A stretch of DNA of 64,000 nt from Brachionus koreanus (taxonomy: Eukaryota > Rotifera > Eurotatoria > Ploima > Brachionidae). The position numbers and the translations under genes were made by a program. The notes under the pieces are model-generated. The model searched no databases. It was not told where the DNA came from and saw only the letters and a list, made by a program, of their open reading frames with translations. The stretch lies in contig PJRA01000343.1 of the NCBI GenBank assembly GCA_016987375.1, positions 627,283-691,282 of the forward strand, in the 5' to 3' direction. Below, one piece after another: positions 1 through 13,400 of the stretch. The number at the start of each line of letters is the position of its first letter. Positions within the stretch are counted from its first letter, which is position 1.

Positions 1-1444
1 AACTATGATCAGTGTAATTAATTTTAATGATCCAATTTGCTTAAATGAATTAATTAAAGCTTTAAAAAGAATGAAAATTGAATCATGACCAAATTCATAA
101 TTTAATGTTAAAAAACTTACCTAGAGATTAATAATCCAATTAATGAAAATTAAAAATCAACTGAAGAACCGCCACAAAAAAATTAATAAAGTTTTCTTAC
201 TTTTATATTTTTATTTGAAATTTTCTATTTTCTTACTTACTTTAATTTTTGTATCCTAGTATAATAAAATTTTGGAGATCAAATCATTAATTTCCGCTAT
301 CATTTTTATTAAATTAGGAGATCATTTTAATTGTTTTTTCGAGATCATTTAAGCAATTATAGAGATCGTTTAAATATATCCCATAATGTAAATGCAACAT
401 AGTGCAACATTTAAAGTTGAATCAATAATTAAAGTCTATTTTTTTTTTTTGCAGAGAGTATGTAATGTTACAAAATCTTTAGAAAAAAAGAAAAAATTTT
501 CAACATGTGTTCTGCCCTATTATACTAAATTTCAAACTGTAGTTCAGTGACATTAAAATGTTATAAAATTGAACAAACAAACAGAAATAGAAAGTTAAAA
601 TTCTATTTATTAAATAAAACTGAACAATACTTATTTATTAAGTAGTAAATATTAAAATTTAATTTTATAGATTGAAAAAATATTTATTCGTATCTTTTCG
701 TGATGTTTCAATTCTTCAAATTCTTCTTTTAATCATTATTTTTATTTGTTTAAGTTTAAGCCACATTGGAAATTTTATTAAATATTAAAAAATAAACAAA
801 AAAAGGCTCTCTAATTATTCAAAATATAAAATGAAATTAATAATACATAATAATTTCTAGTACCTTTTTTTTGAGCAACAGCTCCGATCTCAAATAGAGA
901 TTACTGCATCGAGTTGATCATCTACACTGATATTAGTCAAAAAAAAAATTAAATTAATTTTCATAAAAATATTTACAATATTACAAAGAAATTACACAGT
1001 CATAGGTTACTTTTAATAATATACATTATTCAAATATAAATAAACAAATGCTTCTTATTGTCGACTTTAGGTTGACTTTTATGAATGGAGTGAAAGACTT
1101 TTTTCCATAATGGGCGTCTCATCAGTTATATTTTTAAAAAAAATTTCACTATTTTTCACCATAAAGCTGGGTCACCCGAGTTAAATTTTTCAATCCAATA
1201 ATTCGCTTTATTAACATTTCAAATGTTAGGTAAAGCATTGCCATTCTAAAATTTAACATTTAAAAAAGTATCAAAATAACTAAAATGTATAAGATCAGAT
1301 TAAAAAAAATCTTTTTATGCCAAATCCAAATAAAAAATTTTTTGCTAAGAAAATTTTATCCATATCCAAATAATATTTTTTTTAATTCACTGTTTAAAAA
1401 TAAAAATTAGATGATATTCTTTTAAATTTTCTTTATAATTTAAG
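1..1444. other. non-coding flank or 5' intron of twitchin
   Basis: No coding exon is recognisable on either strand. The first visible twitchin exon begins at 1445 behind a TTTAAG acceptor and its first base completes a split codon, so at least one coding exon lies further upstream and this stretch is probably the intron before it. The only pattern seen is a loose run of four short 'gagatc' units between about 275 and 372. Confidence 0.5.
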
Positions 1445-4400
1445 TCAAGAGGATAAACCAGTATTCTTGGGACAACCGAGAATAATCAAAGAGAACAAGA
1501 ACCAACGTATTGTGTTCGAAGTTGATTGTGGATCCAAAGCCAAACCTCAAGTTGTTTGGACCAAAGACGGAAAAACGATCAAGAACGAAGGTCGCTTTTT
1601 GATAGACATTGATGACAGTCAAACAAACATTTATGTGATCATACTTGAAATTGATAGAATTGTGCCTGAAGATGCCGGTAAATACAAGTGCACAGCCAAG
1701 AACGCTAAAGGAGAAAATTCGGTTGTGATTGAGTTTAATCTCGAAGGCGAACCAGAAGAAAAAAAACCGGAGCAAAAAAAGCCTGAAGAGAAAAAGACAG
1801 CTGAGAAGCCGGAGGAAAAAAAAACAGCTGAAAAAAAACCTGCAGAGAAAAAGTCTACAGACGTAGCAGCTGCTTTCAAAGAAAAGCCTAAAGATCAAAT
1901 CGGTTTAGATGGCGACAGAATCACTGTAACATGCAAAGTTCTCGGTTCGCCAAAACCTGAAGTAACTTGGCTAAAGAACAAACAAGCTATTAGAAAGTCA
2001 AAAGATTTTAACATGGAGTTTAATGGCGAAACAGCCAAACTAACTATAAATGACGCATACACTGAGGATTCTGGTGAATACTCTTGTGAAGTGTGGAATG
2101 AGGCTGGCTCGCAAACATCATCGTTCAAAATCACCATTAGGGAAAAAAAGGGAAAAATGAAGCGAACAAGACCAAAACAAAAGGAAGAGCCTAAAACTGA
2201 AGAGGAAATTCGCAAAGAAAAAAGAAAATCTGATGCAAAAAAACCAGCACCAGAAGCTGCTCAATCAAACATAAGTAATTGAATTTTGATTAAATAAAAA
2301 TTTCAATTTTTTTTCACTACCACAGATTGTATTTTTTAATTTGAAATTAAATTCTAATTTTTTTATTCTCAAACAGCACCAATTTATGAAGAAGAGGGTC
2401 CCAAAAGAGCTCCGAAGAATCCACCACCAAGCAGTGGAGACTCGAGCACACCAGGAAGCCGAAAGACTTCGCAACCAGCAATTAAATTAGATGTCATTGA
2501 CGAAACAGGAGGTAAATTAGGCCTAAAATTTTTCTTTTCGTTTTCCTAAGCCGTTCTTTCCTACTTTTCCTAATCTTAAATCTTAAAAAATTTAAAGCCA
2601 GAGTGAGCCATAGAAAATCGAGTGTAATAGCACCTAGTGTGCGTAAAGTCAAGCCTAAACTAGAGTCTCACAGTGAGGCAATGGCGCCTGTTTTCTTAGA
2701 AAAACCAGAAAATAAGCTCATTCTAGAGGGTTCTGCTGATTTCATAGAAGCAGTTGTAGATGGCAATCCTTTTCCGCATATAACTTGGTTGAAAGGAAAC
2801 CGTGAAGTATTCGAAGGACCCAAGTTTGCCTTTGAATGCGACCAATCTACTGGTATAGTGGGTCTCACACTCAAAAAAGCCAAATCCGACGACGAGTCCA
2901 AATACACATTGAAAATAAGCAACCCGTCTGGAGAAGAGCGAGCTACATTCTCGGTCTTTGTCAAATGTAAAGCTTTCATTTAAAATTCTTTTCTTTGATT
3001 TATATAAAATGACTTATTGAAAAACAGCTGGTAAAGACGATGGTGTTGATTTTAGAAATCTACTAAAGCATAGAGAACATGCTAAAAATAAACTAGAAGG
3101 GGAATCTGGTGAAAAAGTCGATCTAAAACATGGTCTGTTTAAGTTTTAGTCGCTTATTGCATGAATAGCAAACGCTTAATATACGCTGTAACGCTTTAGA
3201 TTTTAGCTTTCGCTTTATTTACGCTTAAATACGGCTTAAAATTTATTTTTTATTGCTGTTAAAAAATAACTAATTTTTTTTATTTTTTAAGTATCAGAAA
3301 AAAATGATGATGAATTTGAGGTAATTTTTTTTTGTTTTTTTTTTTTTCAAAAAATTCTTGTCTATGACAAAAGAGGACAAATTTATATACATTTAAAAAT
3401 TATTAGAATGGAGCTAAATCATCAAGTAGACGTAACTCAGAGATTGAGAATCGTCGTGCATCAATGAAGCATATAGATAAGCCGGACAATTCACTTAAAG
3501 TCCGTAGGGATTCAAACTCGAGACGCACATCGTTGGCCGAGTTGATCCCAGACTGGCCGGTTCTCTCAAAAAGCAAACGAACTATTAAGGTTATTCAACT
3601 ATTAGAGATACTTAGACTAACAGTGTTGATTTTACACTAACAAACTAACAAACAGTCCTCTTTTATCTCTCTCTCTCTATCTCATTCTATCTCAATCAAT
3701 CACTATATTTATTCAGTATTAATACAATAATAAATTTTAAAATTTTTTAATAGCGACCTATTTTGAAAAAATCAGTTAAATCTCATGTAATTTAAAAATA
3801 GTTTTGTTTTTTTTTTTTTTAAATCCAAAATCATGGCTTAATTTATCCAAAATTTTAGCAGATCCATTTTGTATGGCCAAGTCCATATTTTCATCCATGT
3901 TGTTTACTTCAAATGGTCCTTTTTAAAAGCATGATTAATTTTGCATGACTATTTTATAATTGAAAAAGTAATCGTAAGCATGTCACGTTCTCTTATTCAT
4001 TTAAAAGAAACGCATTTTTTTCTAAAGGAGCCAGAAAAGTTTGTCAAAACTTTAGTAGATACCCATGCTTTAGAGGAAGATGGTTCGGTTAAATTTGAGT
4101 GTACTTTCTGCAAGCCGGGTGGAAAATTAAGATGGTACAAGAATAAGCAAGAAATTTTCCATGGATTCAAATATCATATTGAAACCGAAGGAGCTAATTA
4201 CAGTATTAAGATCAACAAGCTAAATCCAGATGACGAAGGAAAGTATGTCTGTAAAGTTAATGAAGTTGAAACATTTGCCTATTTGACTGTCACTCGTAAG
4301 CATTCTACATATTTTATTTAAAATGGTTTTGATCATTTTTTTTTCTCATCTTAAGCGGCTAAGCCGAAGTATGAATTTTTGAAAAAACTTCCTGCTAAAA

Positions 4401-7400
4401 TGGAAGTATTTAGAACCAAAAATACAGTTCTTGAGTGCTTTGTCAATCATGATGAATGTGTACCAAAATGGTACAAAAACGGCAAACTAATTAAGCCTGA
4501 TGATAAACGATACAAAATATCGCAAGAAAAATTATCAGGTAGATGCACGCTCAGAATTACCAAAAACGTCAAAGAAGACGAAGGCGAGTATTTATGTGCC
4601 ATTGATGATGAAGAGAGAACCAGCTGCTATTTGTACGTAGAAGAACCAGCATTTAAATTTACCAAACGTTTGCCTCAACAAGTCGAGGCTCACGAAACCT
4701 TAAATGGAGAACTAGAGTGCGAAATTGAAGACCCTGATGCCGAATGCGATTGGTATTTTGAAGGAAAAGTAAGATTTTTTTCCATATTTTAGTTTTAAAT
4801 TATTCTTTTAATTTAATTTTTTTCCAAGAAAATTGATCCAGAAGAGGATGCTGATAAGTATGAAGTGGTTGTCAATGACACTAAGAGAAAGTTAATTGTC
4901 AAAAAAGCTACTCTAAAAGACCGAGGACGCTATGAGTGCAAATGTGGCGTAGTAACCACAGGAACTGAGCTGTTTGTTAGACCGGCTTTGAAAATAGTCA
5001 AGGAATTGACCGATACTGAAGGCATTGAAGAAGACACTATTGAATTAGCTGTTGAAGTAACAAAGCCTGATCAAAAATGTAGATGGATTAGAAATGGTCG
5101 TAATATAAATCCAAATGAGGAAAGATTTGCCCATAGATATATCATAATTTCAGAGGGAACAACTCACAAATTGACTATTAAGAATTTGAGTTTAAAAGAC
5201 GCTGGTGAATTCATTGTACATGTAGATGAGCTTTCAAGCAAGTGTAATCTTACAGTCAAAGAATGTGAAAAATTGCCTCGTGTTGATATGAGCTCGATAC
5301 CAAAGGTCATAAAAGTAAAAGCTGGCAAAGATGCCGATATTGAGATACCATATACATGTAGGAAAATTAAAAAAAAAAAATTTAAAAAACAATGTTGATT
5401 TTTATAATTTTATAGCTTTCCCAATACCACTCGCATCGTGGAGAAAGAACGGACAGCCACTTGATCCGAAAAGAGGCTTGCAAAAGAACGATGACAAAAA
5501 GGCTAATTTGAAGCTGGACAAAGTGCAAAGAGGAGATAAAGGCAAATATGAATTAGTGCTGAAAAATAATAAAGGAGAAGTTGTTATACCAATTGAGCTT
5601 GATGTAATTGATAAGCCCGGTGCACCAGAGGGACCGTTAAAATTAGGCGATGTTACAAAAGAGTCAGTGGTGTTGTCATGGCAACCGCCAAAAGACGACG
5701 GTGGCGCTCCAATTGAGAAATATATCATTGAAAAAATGGACGTTGCCAGAGGTGAATGGACACCTGCTGAGAGTGTGTCTGGAGTGGTTAATCAAGTAAA
5801 AGTTTCCAGGCTATCGGCTAAAAAAGAGTACAAATTTAGAGTGCGTGCTGTTAACAAAGAAGGAGAAAGTCCTAATTTGGAAACTGAAAGTGGAACAATT
5901 GCTAAAAATCCTTACGATGAACCATCGGCACCAGGTTCAATTGAAATTCTCGACTGGGACGCTGTAAGCTGAATTTAAGCTTTAAATTAATAAAATTTAT
6001 TTATTCATGTATTTCAAAGGATCGAATTGAATTGGAATGGAAAGCACCTGAGAACGACGGTGGTGCTCCAATTGAAAAATATGTAATTGAAAAACGAGAA
6101 AAAGGCTTGAAAACTCCTTGGGTTAGAGCTGCGGAATGCAACTTTCCGACAACTAAAACCGCCGTTACTGGTCTATCACAAGGCAAAGAATATGAATTTA
6201 GAGTCATGGCTATTAATAAAGCTGGTCCAAGTGAACCAAGCGAAGTGAGCAGATCACAAATTGCAAAACCAAGATTTGGTAAGTTAATAAAATAATGCTA
6301 AAAAAATTGAAAAAATTAATGTTTATTTATAGTGGCGCCTAGAATTGATAAAATGAGTCTTAAGCCAGTCACTGTTAAAGCAGGTCAAACAGTTAATATT
6401 GAGGTTAATTTTATTGCTGAACCTGAACCAACTGGTGTTTGGTCAGTTGAAGAAAAAGAAATTTCAAATAATGAAAGAACAACAATTACATTGGGTGCAA
6501 AAACATCTAAGCTTGTGCTAACCAACTCAAAACGATCCGATACTGGAAAATACAATATCAAACTAACAAATAGTGTTGGCAGTGATAATGCTTCAATTGA
6601 AGTGTGCATTCTATGTAAGAAATTCTCAATTAATTATTATTCTTTCTAATTAACATGTTTTAAAGCTGCTCCAAGCCGACCAAATGGTCCTATTGAAGTA
6701 AAAGATGTGAAAAAGTAAGACATTTTTTTCTTCTTAGAAATATTTTTGTTAATATTTGATAAAATAAAAGAGACAGCGCAACAATTAGTTGGAAAAAGCC
6801 AGATGACGATGGTGGCAAAGAAATAGGGTCTTACATAATTGAGAAAAGAGATAGAAAGACTGATAAATGGGAGAGAGTTAGTGATTTTGTACAAGGCACT
6901 TCATTTACTGTGCCCAAATTGAAAGAGGGACATGAATATGATTTCAGAGTTATTGCTGAAAATCAAAACGGTCAATCTGAACCTTTAGAAACTCTTGGAA
7001 GTACTGTGGCTAAAAATCCATTTGATCCTCCAGGTCCACCAAGCAAACTAGAATGCTTGTCTCGTTCATACAATCACATTGAAATTGGCTGGAAGAAGCC
7101 TTCAAATGACGGTGGTGCTCCAATCAAAGGCTACATTATTGAAAGAAAAGAGAAGGGAGGCAAAAAATGGAATAAAATAAATAAAGACTTGAACAAAGAC
7201 ACTTCATTCTATGATGACAAAGTTTTGTCGGGAAAAGAGTACGAATACAGAGTGTCGGCTGTTAATGAGGGCGGAGAAGGTGAGCCAAGTTCAACGCCTC
7301 TAGTTTTGCCTGCAAAACCTGAAAAAGAAAAGCCCAAATTTGACAGAAGTAGCCTATTTGGTCAAGCAAAAGAATTGCGAATTAAAGCTGGCGAGCCAAT

Positions 7401-10400
7401 TGAAATTGAATTGCCGATTGTTGGTGCTCCTGTACCAGAAGTATCGTGGTTTAAAGACGGTGCCACTGCTCCATTACACAATAATCAAAATGGTGTTACT
7501 TTGGCAACAGATGAAAAAATGACCAAGTTCTTCAAACCAAGAGCTCAACGAAGCGACACTGGAAATTACGAAGTCAAGCTAAAAAATTCTGAAGGTGATG
7601 ACAGTTTGCCCGTGAAAATTGTTGTCTTGGACAAGCCTGGTCAGTGCGAGGGTCCATTGGAATGCGTCGATTCAACAAAATCGTCAATAACTCTTCAATG
7701 GAAGCCACCCAAAGACGACGGAGGCTCTGAGCTTTCTGGCTATGTAATTGAAAAATGCGCTGAAGGAAGTGATGTTTGGGAAAAATGTCCTGGTATTTAC
7801 ATTCAGCCAAAAGCTACAATCAAACATTTGGACGAAGGAAAATCTTTCAAATTTAGAGTCAGAGCCGAAAATATTCATGGCGAAGGCGAACCGCTTGAGA
7901 CTACTAGACACATTGTAGTTAAACCACCATATGATCCACCGAGTCCACCTTCTCAACCAGAAATTGCTGATTTCAATTTCAATTTTATTCGATTGAAATG
8001 GAAAGAGCCAGAAAAGGACGGAGGAAACCCAATTAGTGGATACATAGTTGAAATGAAGGAGAAAAATTCAGGTGAATGGATTCAATGCAACAGTTTTCCA
8101 GTTAAACTACCAGAATATACTTGCACCAATGTATCCGAGGGTAATACGTACGAATTTAGAGTAAAAGGAGTTAATGATGCCGGAGCCGGTGTTCCATCCA
8201 AGCCATCCAAAGCCCAAAAAGCCGAAACACCTATTACTCCTGCTGCTCAAATGGATCAGCCAAAAGTCGATAACATAACAAAAGACTCAGTTGCTTTGTC
8301 ATGGAAGAAGCCATTAGACGACGGTGGATCCAAGATAACTGCTATAGTTATTGAGAAAAAAACACCTGATGGCGAATGGGAGGAAGTTCTTGAAATTCCG
8401 CCTAAAGACAATCATGTTGTTTTGAAAGAGGTTAAAGAAAATGAGGAGTGTCAATTTAGAGTACGTGCTAAAAACGCTGCTGGCCTAAGTAATCCGAGCA
8501 AGCCCACAGACATGATTAAGATACAAGATCAACCTCAAAAACCAACTTTTGAAATAACACATATGAAAGATATAGTTGTTAAATCTGGTCAAAATTATGA
8601 GATTCATGTGCCATTTAAAGCACATCCATTGCCAAATGCTGAATGGACTATTAATGATAATGAAGTACAAGTCGAAGCCGAAAGAGTCGAAATACAAACA
8701 TTGGAAAATGTAGCAAGCTTTGTTAACCACAAGGCTAGTCGTAAAGATGCTGGTTTGTACCGGCTTACACTCAGAAATAGAGAAGGCGCTGGATTTATTA
8801 CACTAAAAGTTAACGTTTTAGGTAAATTTCTTGAAATTTATGATAAAAGAAAAAATTTTAATTTTAAAAAAAAATTTAAAGATCATCCTGATAAACCAAC
8901 TGGTCCACTTGAAGTACTAAACATGGATGCCGAATCTTGTACTCTTGCATGGAAACCACCGGCCGACGATGGTGGAAACGAAATAACTAATTACATAGTT
9001 GAGAAAAAAGAAGTTGGAACTGACAAGTAAAAGCAATGAAAAGAAAAAAATTTTATTTTAGAATAATTTTTTTTTTATTTCATAGATGGGTAAAGGTTGC
9101 ACCACATTGTTTGGAAAATAGCTGCCCTGTAAGAGGTCTTGAAGAAGGCAAAGAATACGAGTTTAGAGTTACAGCCGAAAATTTACACGGCTTGTCTGAA
9201 CCATTGGTATTAGCTGAACCAGTAACAGCTAAATGGCCTTTTAGTAGGAAAAAATTTTGAAATAAAATAAAATAAATTAACTGTTTGAATTTAGACCCGC
9301 CTGGAGTAACTGGTACTCCGTCTTGTTTGGATCACACTGAAAACTCAATCACTTTGAATTGGACCAAGCCAAGAAGTGACGGTGGAACTCCAGTCACAGG
9401 CTATGCCATCGAAAAAAGAGAGAAAGGAACTGACAAATGGCAGCCAGTGAGCGATAGAATTAATGACAATAAATACACAGTTAAAGGCCTTCAAAATGGA
9501 AAAGAATACGAATTTAGAGTTGCGGCCATAAACAAAGCCGGTATCGGTAAATGGTCGAACACAGAGGCTCCAATTGAGGCCAGAGCTCCAGATTGTGCAC
9601 CAAAAGCGCTTGGTTTCTTGAATGGAAACAAAGATTTGATTGTAAAAGCTGGAGATACTTTGAAAATAAGTATTCCTTTCAAGGCTTCGCCAAGACCACA
9701 AGCTATTTGGTCCAAGGTCGGCGAAGACTTGAAAGAAAATGATCGAACTAAATTCAAAGTTAATCAAGAAGATGCTGAATTGACTACTGAATGTGCTACA
9801 TTGAAAGATTCTGGTGTTTATAATTGTACTTTGAAAAACGAATTTGGCTATGAAAAGATTACTGTTAAAGTAACTGTAATTGATAAACCAGAAGCTCCAG
9901 AAGGACCTTTAGAAGTGTCGGATGTTAAAACAGACAGTGTAACTTTGTCTTGGAAGCCACCAAAAGAAACTGGTGGAATACCTATTACAAATTATGTTGT
10001 GGAAAAGTTTGATGTAAAGAAAAACGAATGGCAAAAAGTGAGCTCATTTTGTAGAGCTCCGAAATATGAAGTGATAGGACTAGAGGAAGGACATCCATAC
10101 AAATTTAGAGTTTCAGCAGAAAATGAACAAGGTGTATCAATACCATTGGAAACTGAGATTCCAGTAGTGCCGAAAAATCCATTCTGTAATTTTTTTTAAA
10201 AGAAAAGGAAATTATAAAAATTTATTAACTTGAAAATTTTGTTTATAGCTGTTCCAGAAGCACCCAAAGAATTGAGACTTGCTAATCAATCATCAGAAAC
10301 AGCTGTTCTTTCATGGGAGCCTCCAAGTCAAGACGGAGGTACAAAAGTAACTGGCTATAATATTGAAATGAATGAATGTGGCTCTGACGACTGGTTCCCA

Positions 10401-13400
10401 GTAAACGATTCACTAATTAGAGGAACATCATTTACTGTTGAAAATTTGAGACCAGGAGTTGGCTACAATTTTAGAATAAAGGCAAAAAATCAAGTTGGCT
10501 GGTCTCAACCGAGCAAACAAGAACTCACAGTTGTACTAAAACCAGACTTTGTCAAACCAGATTCTCCAGGTGCACCATCAGTTGTCAAAGTTGGCAAGAA
10601 AACTGCTGAACTCGCATGGTCTGCTCCATTAAAAGATGGTGGAAGCAAAATAAATGGATACATTATTGAAAAAAAACAAGTAGGAAGTGATTATTGGTCA
10701 AGAGCACATTCTTATTTAATCGCTGACACCAATTGTGTTGTCTCTGATTTGATTGATAATGCTGATTATGAATTTAGAATAAGAGCTGTCAATAAAGCTG
10801 GTGAATCTGAACCAAGTAGTACTACAGGACGAGTTAAGATCACTGAATTTCCAGACGGTACTAGACCAGAATTTATCAAAAAACTAGTTGATGCTGAAGG
10901 TTCAATTGGAGCCAGTGTTTCTTATCGAGTTGAATTCGAAGGAAAGCCAAAGCCAGAAGTTAAATGGTTTAAAAATGGCATTGAACTCTCTGAATCAAAT
11001 AGATACCAAATAATAAACGAACAATTCTCTTCTATTCTAACAATTAAGCAATTAGCTGATAATGAAAATAATCAATTAGTCTCATGTGTTATATCAAATC
11101 CTTTGGGCAAAGAGACTTCAGAGGCTTTCATTAAAGTGATAGGTAAGCAAAAATTTAATGCTTTTTTCACATTAATTTATTCTAAAATAAAAACAAAAAA
11201 AAATATTTTTTAATTAAATAATATTTTAGTTGTGTTTTGAAATAACAGTTTAAAAAGTAATTAAATATTTTTTTTTTTTTAGCTATTCCAAAGATTGAGA
11301 AAGAGCCCGGCGATCAAACAATAGGTATCGATGAAACCCTAAAAGTTAAGATACCAGTAGTTGGCAAAGGGCCTTTTAGTTTGGCTTTGAAAAAAGATGA
11401 GGAAGAAATCCGTGTGTCTGACTCTGGCGATCGATATAAGATAAATGAGCTAGATGGCACTGTCACTTTCACGATCCCATTGACACAGCGTGATGACACT
11501 GGTCACTACGAAATAGCTATTTCAAACGATTCGGGCACTGTTACCGTGCCATTTAAAGTCAAAGTTAAAGCTCCGCCAGGAGAGCCTCAAGGACCATTAG
11601 AAGTTACCGATATAACCAAGACTAGCTGTACTCTATTGTGGAAGGCACCATTAGAAGATGGTGGAAATAGAGTCACTCATTACTTGATCGAGAAGAGAGA
11701 TTGTTCTAAGGGCAAAGATAATTGGCTACCTTACACTGATCAATGCAAAGATACATTCATCAACATTCAAGGTTTGAACGAAAATTCAGAATATGAATTT
11801 AGAGTTATGGCTGTGAATCAAAACGGTGCCAGCAAGCCTCTTGTTACCAGTCAAAGCTTTGTTATCAAATTACCATTCGGAGTACCAAATGCTCCTGGTG
11901 AACCAGAAGTAAATGAGATCGGAAATGATTTTGTTACTTTGAGCTGGACCAAGCCGGCAGATAACGGTGGTGCAATAACTGGCTATTGGGTAGAGAAAAA
12001 AGAAAAACAATCAGAAAAATGGATTAAATGCAATTTGAATCCTATTCAAGCCACTTCGTGCAATATACCAAATCTAATTGAAGACAAATCATATGAGTTT
12101 AGAGTTTTTGCTGAAAATGAAGCAGGTCTAAGCGAGCCGTCGATGGGCAGCAAGCTTGTTCACATAAAAGATCCTCATGCGGCTCAATCGCCTGAGTTTA
12201 CAGCTAAAATGAGAGACACTGATGCTGCTGAGGGCAAAACAGCCTATTTTGAGTGTCAAATAAATGGAACTCCGGCACCCAGTGTTTCATTCTTCCGCGG
12301 CACAAGAGAGTTATTTGATAGCAGTAAGTACAAAATAACCCAAGAAGAAAATAAATATATTTTGGCCATTCACAATGTGATACTTGATGACGAAGACGAA
12401 TATAGCGTAAAAGCTAAGAACAAAGGTGGCTCGCGCATGTGTCGTGCTAACTTGACAGTAAAAGCTGCGCCCAAAATTAAGCTACCAGAACGATATAAAA
12501 CAACTGTTATGTTCGAAAAAGACGAACAAGTTACCATTAAGATACCATTTACAGGAAATCCGCAGCCCACAGCCACTTGGTACAAAAACAACGAAGAAAT
12601 CAAAGACTCTTCTAGCTATACATGTGAAATTTCACACCATTATGTCACTTTAAAAATAAACAAGCCTACACACAATCAATCTGGCGATTATAAACTAAAA
12701 TTGTCCAATTCTCTTGGATCAGACAGTGTTGAGATAAAGATTGTAATTGCTGATGTGCCTGAGCCGCCTCGATTTTTAGTTGCCGAAAGCGTTCATGATG
12801 AAAGCATTTCAATTTCATGGAAAGCACCGGAAAATGATCGTGGAAGTGCGATCACAAACTATATAGTCGAACGACTTGATTATTCATACACAGTGAAATT
12901 AAATGAAAACGAACAGGAAGTTAAGCCTGTCACTGAACTATGGACTAGATGTTCTATGACCAAGCGAACTCATTTCACTGATGAAACTGTTCGTTCAATG
13001 CACAAATATCAATACAGAGTGATTGCACAAAATATGCAAGGAAGATCGGCACCATGCGAACCAACATCTATAATTACAACACCAGAGCCTGAAAACAAGT
13101 TGAGAGCCAGAAAATGGTATGAAGATGAGACCGGAAAGCGTAGACGTGGCAAGGATGGATTTGCACCTTCTGATTATGATAAATGCGGTAATTTTCTTTC
13201 TCTTCTTGTTAAAAACAATTCTATCAACACTTCTTTATTTATGTATTAATGAGAATAAATTAGTTTAGATGGTCAATCTATCAATTAGATTACTAGGTTT
13301 TGATTTAACTGAAGTGAAAAAAAAAATTCAGTTCAGATTTATTATGAATATTTATTTTACAGTTTAATAAAAGTGAGGAAGAAAAATAATAATTTCATAA

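Noticed and set aside
1440..1898. 152-codon minus-strand frame over the first twitchin exon, and similar antisense frames at 1895-2215, 5402-5728, 9345-9767 and 16389-16658
   Set aside because: Antisense shadows of the twitchin exons; composition mirrors the Lys/Glu-rich or Ig coding strand and no domain is seen.
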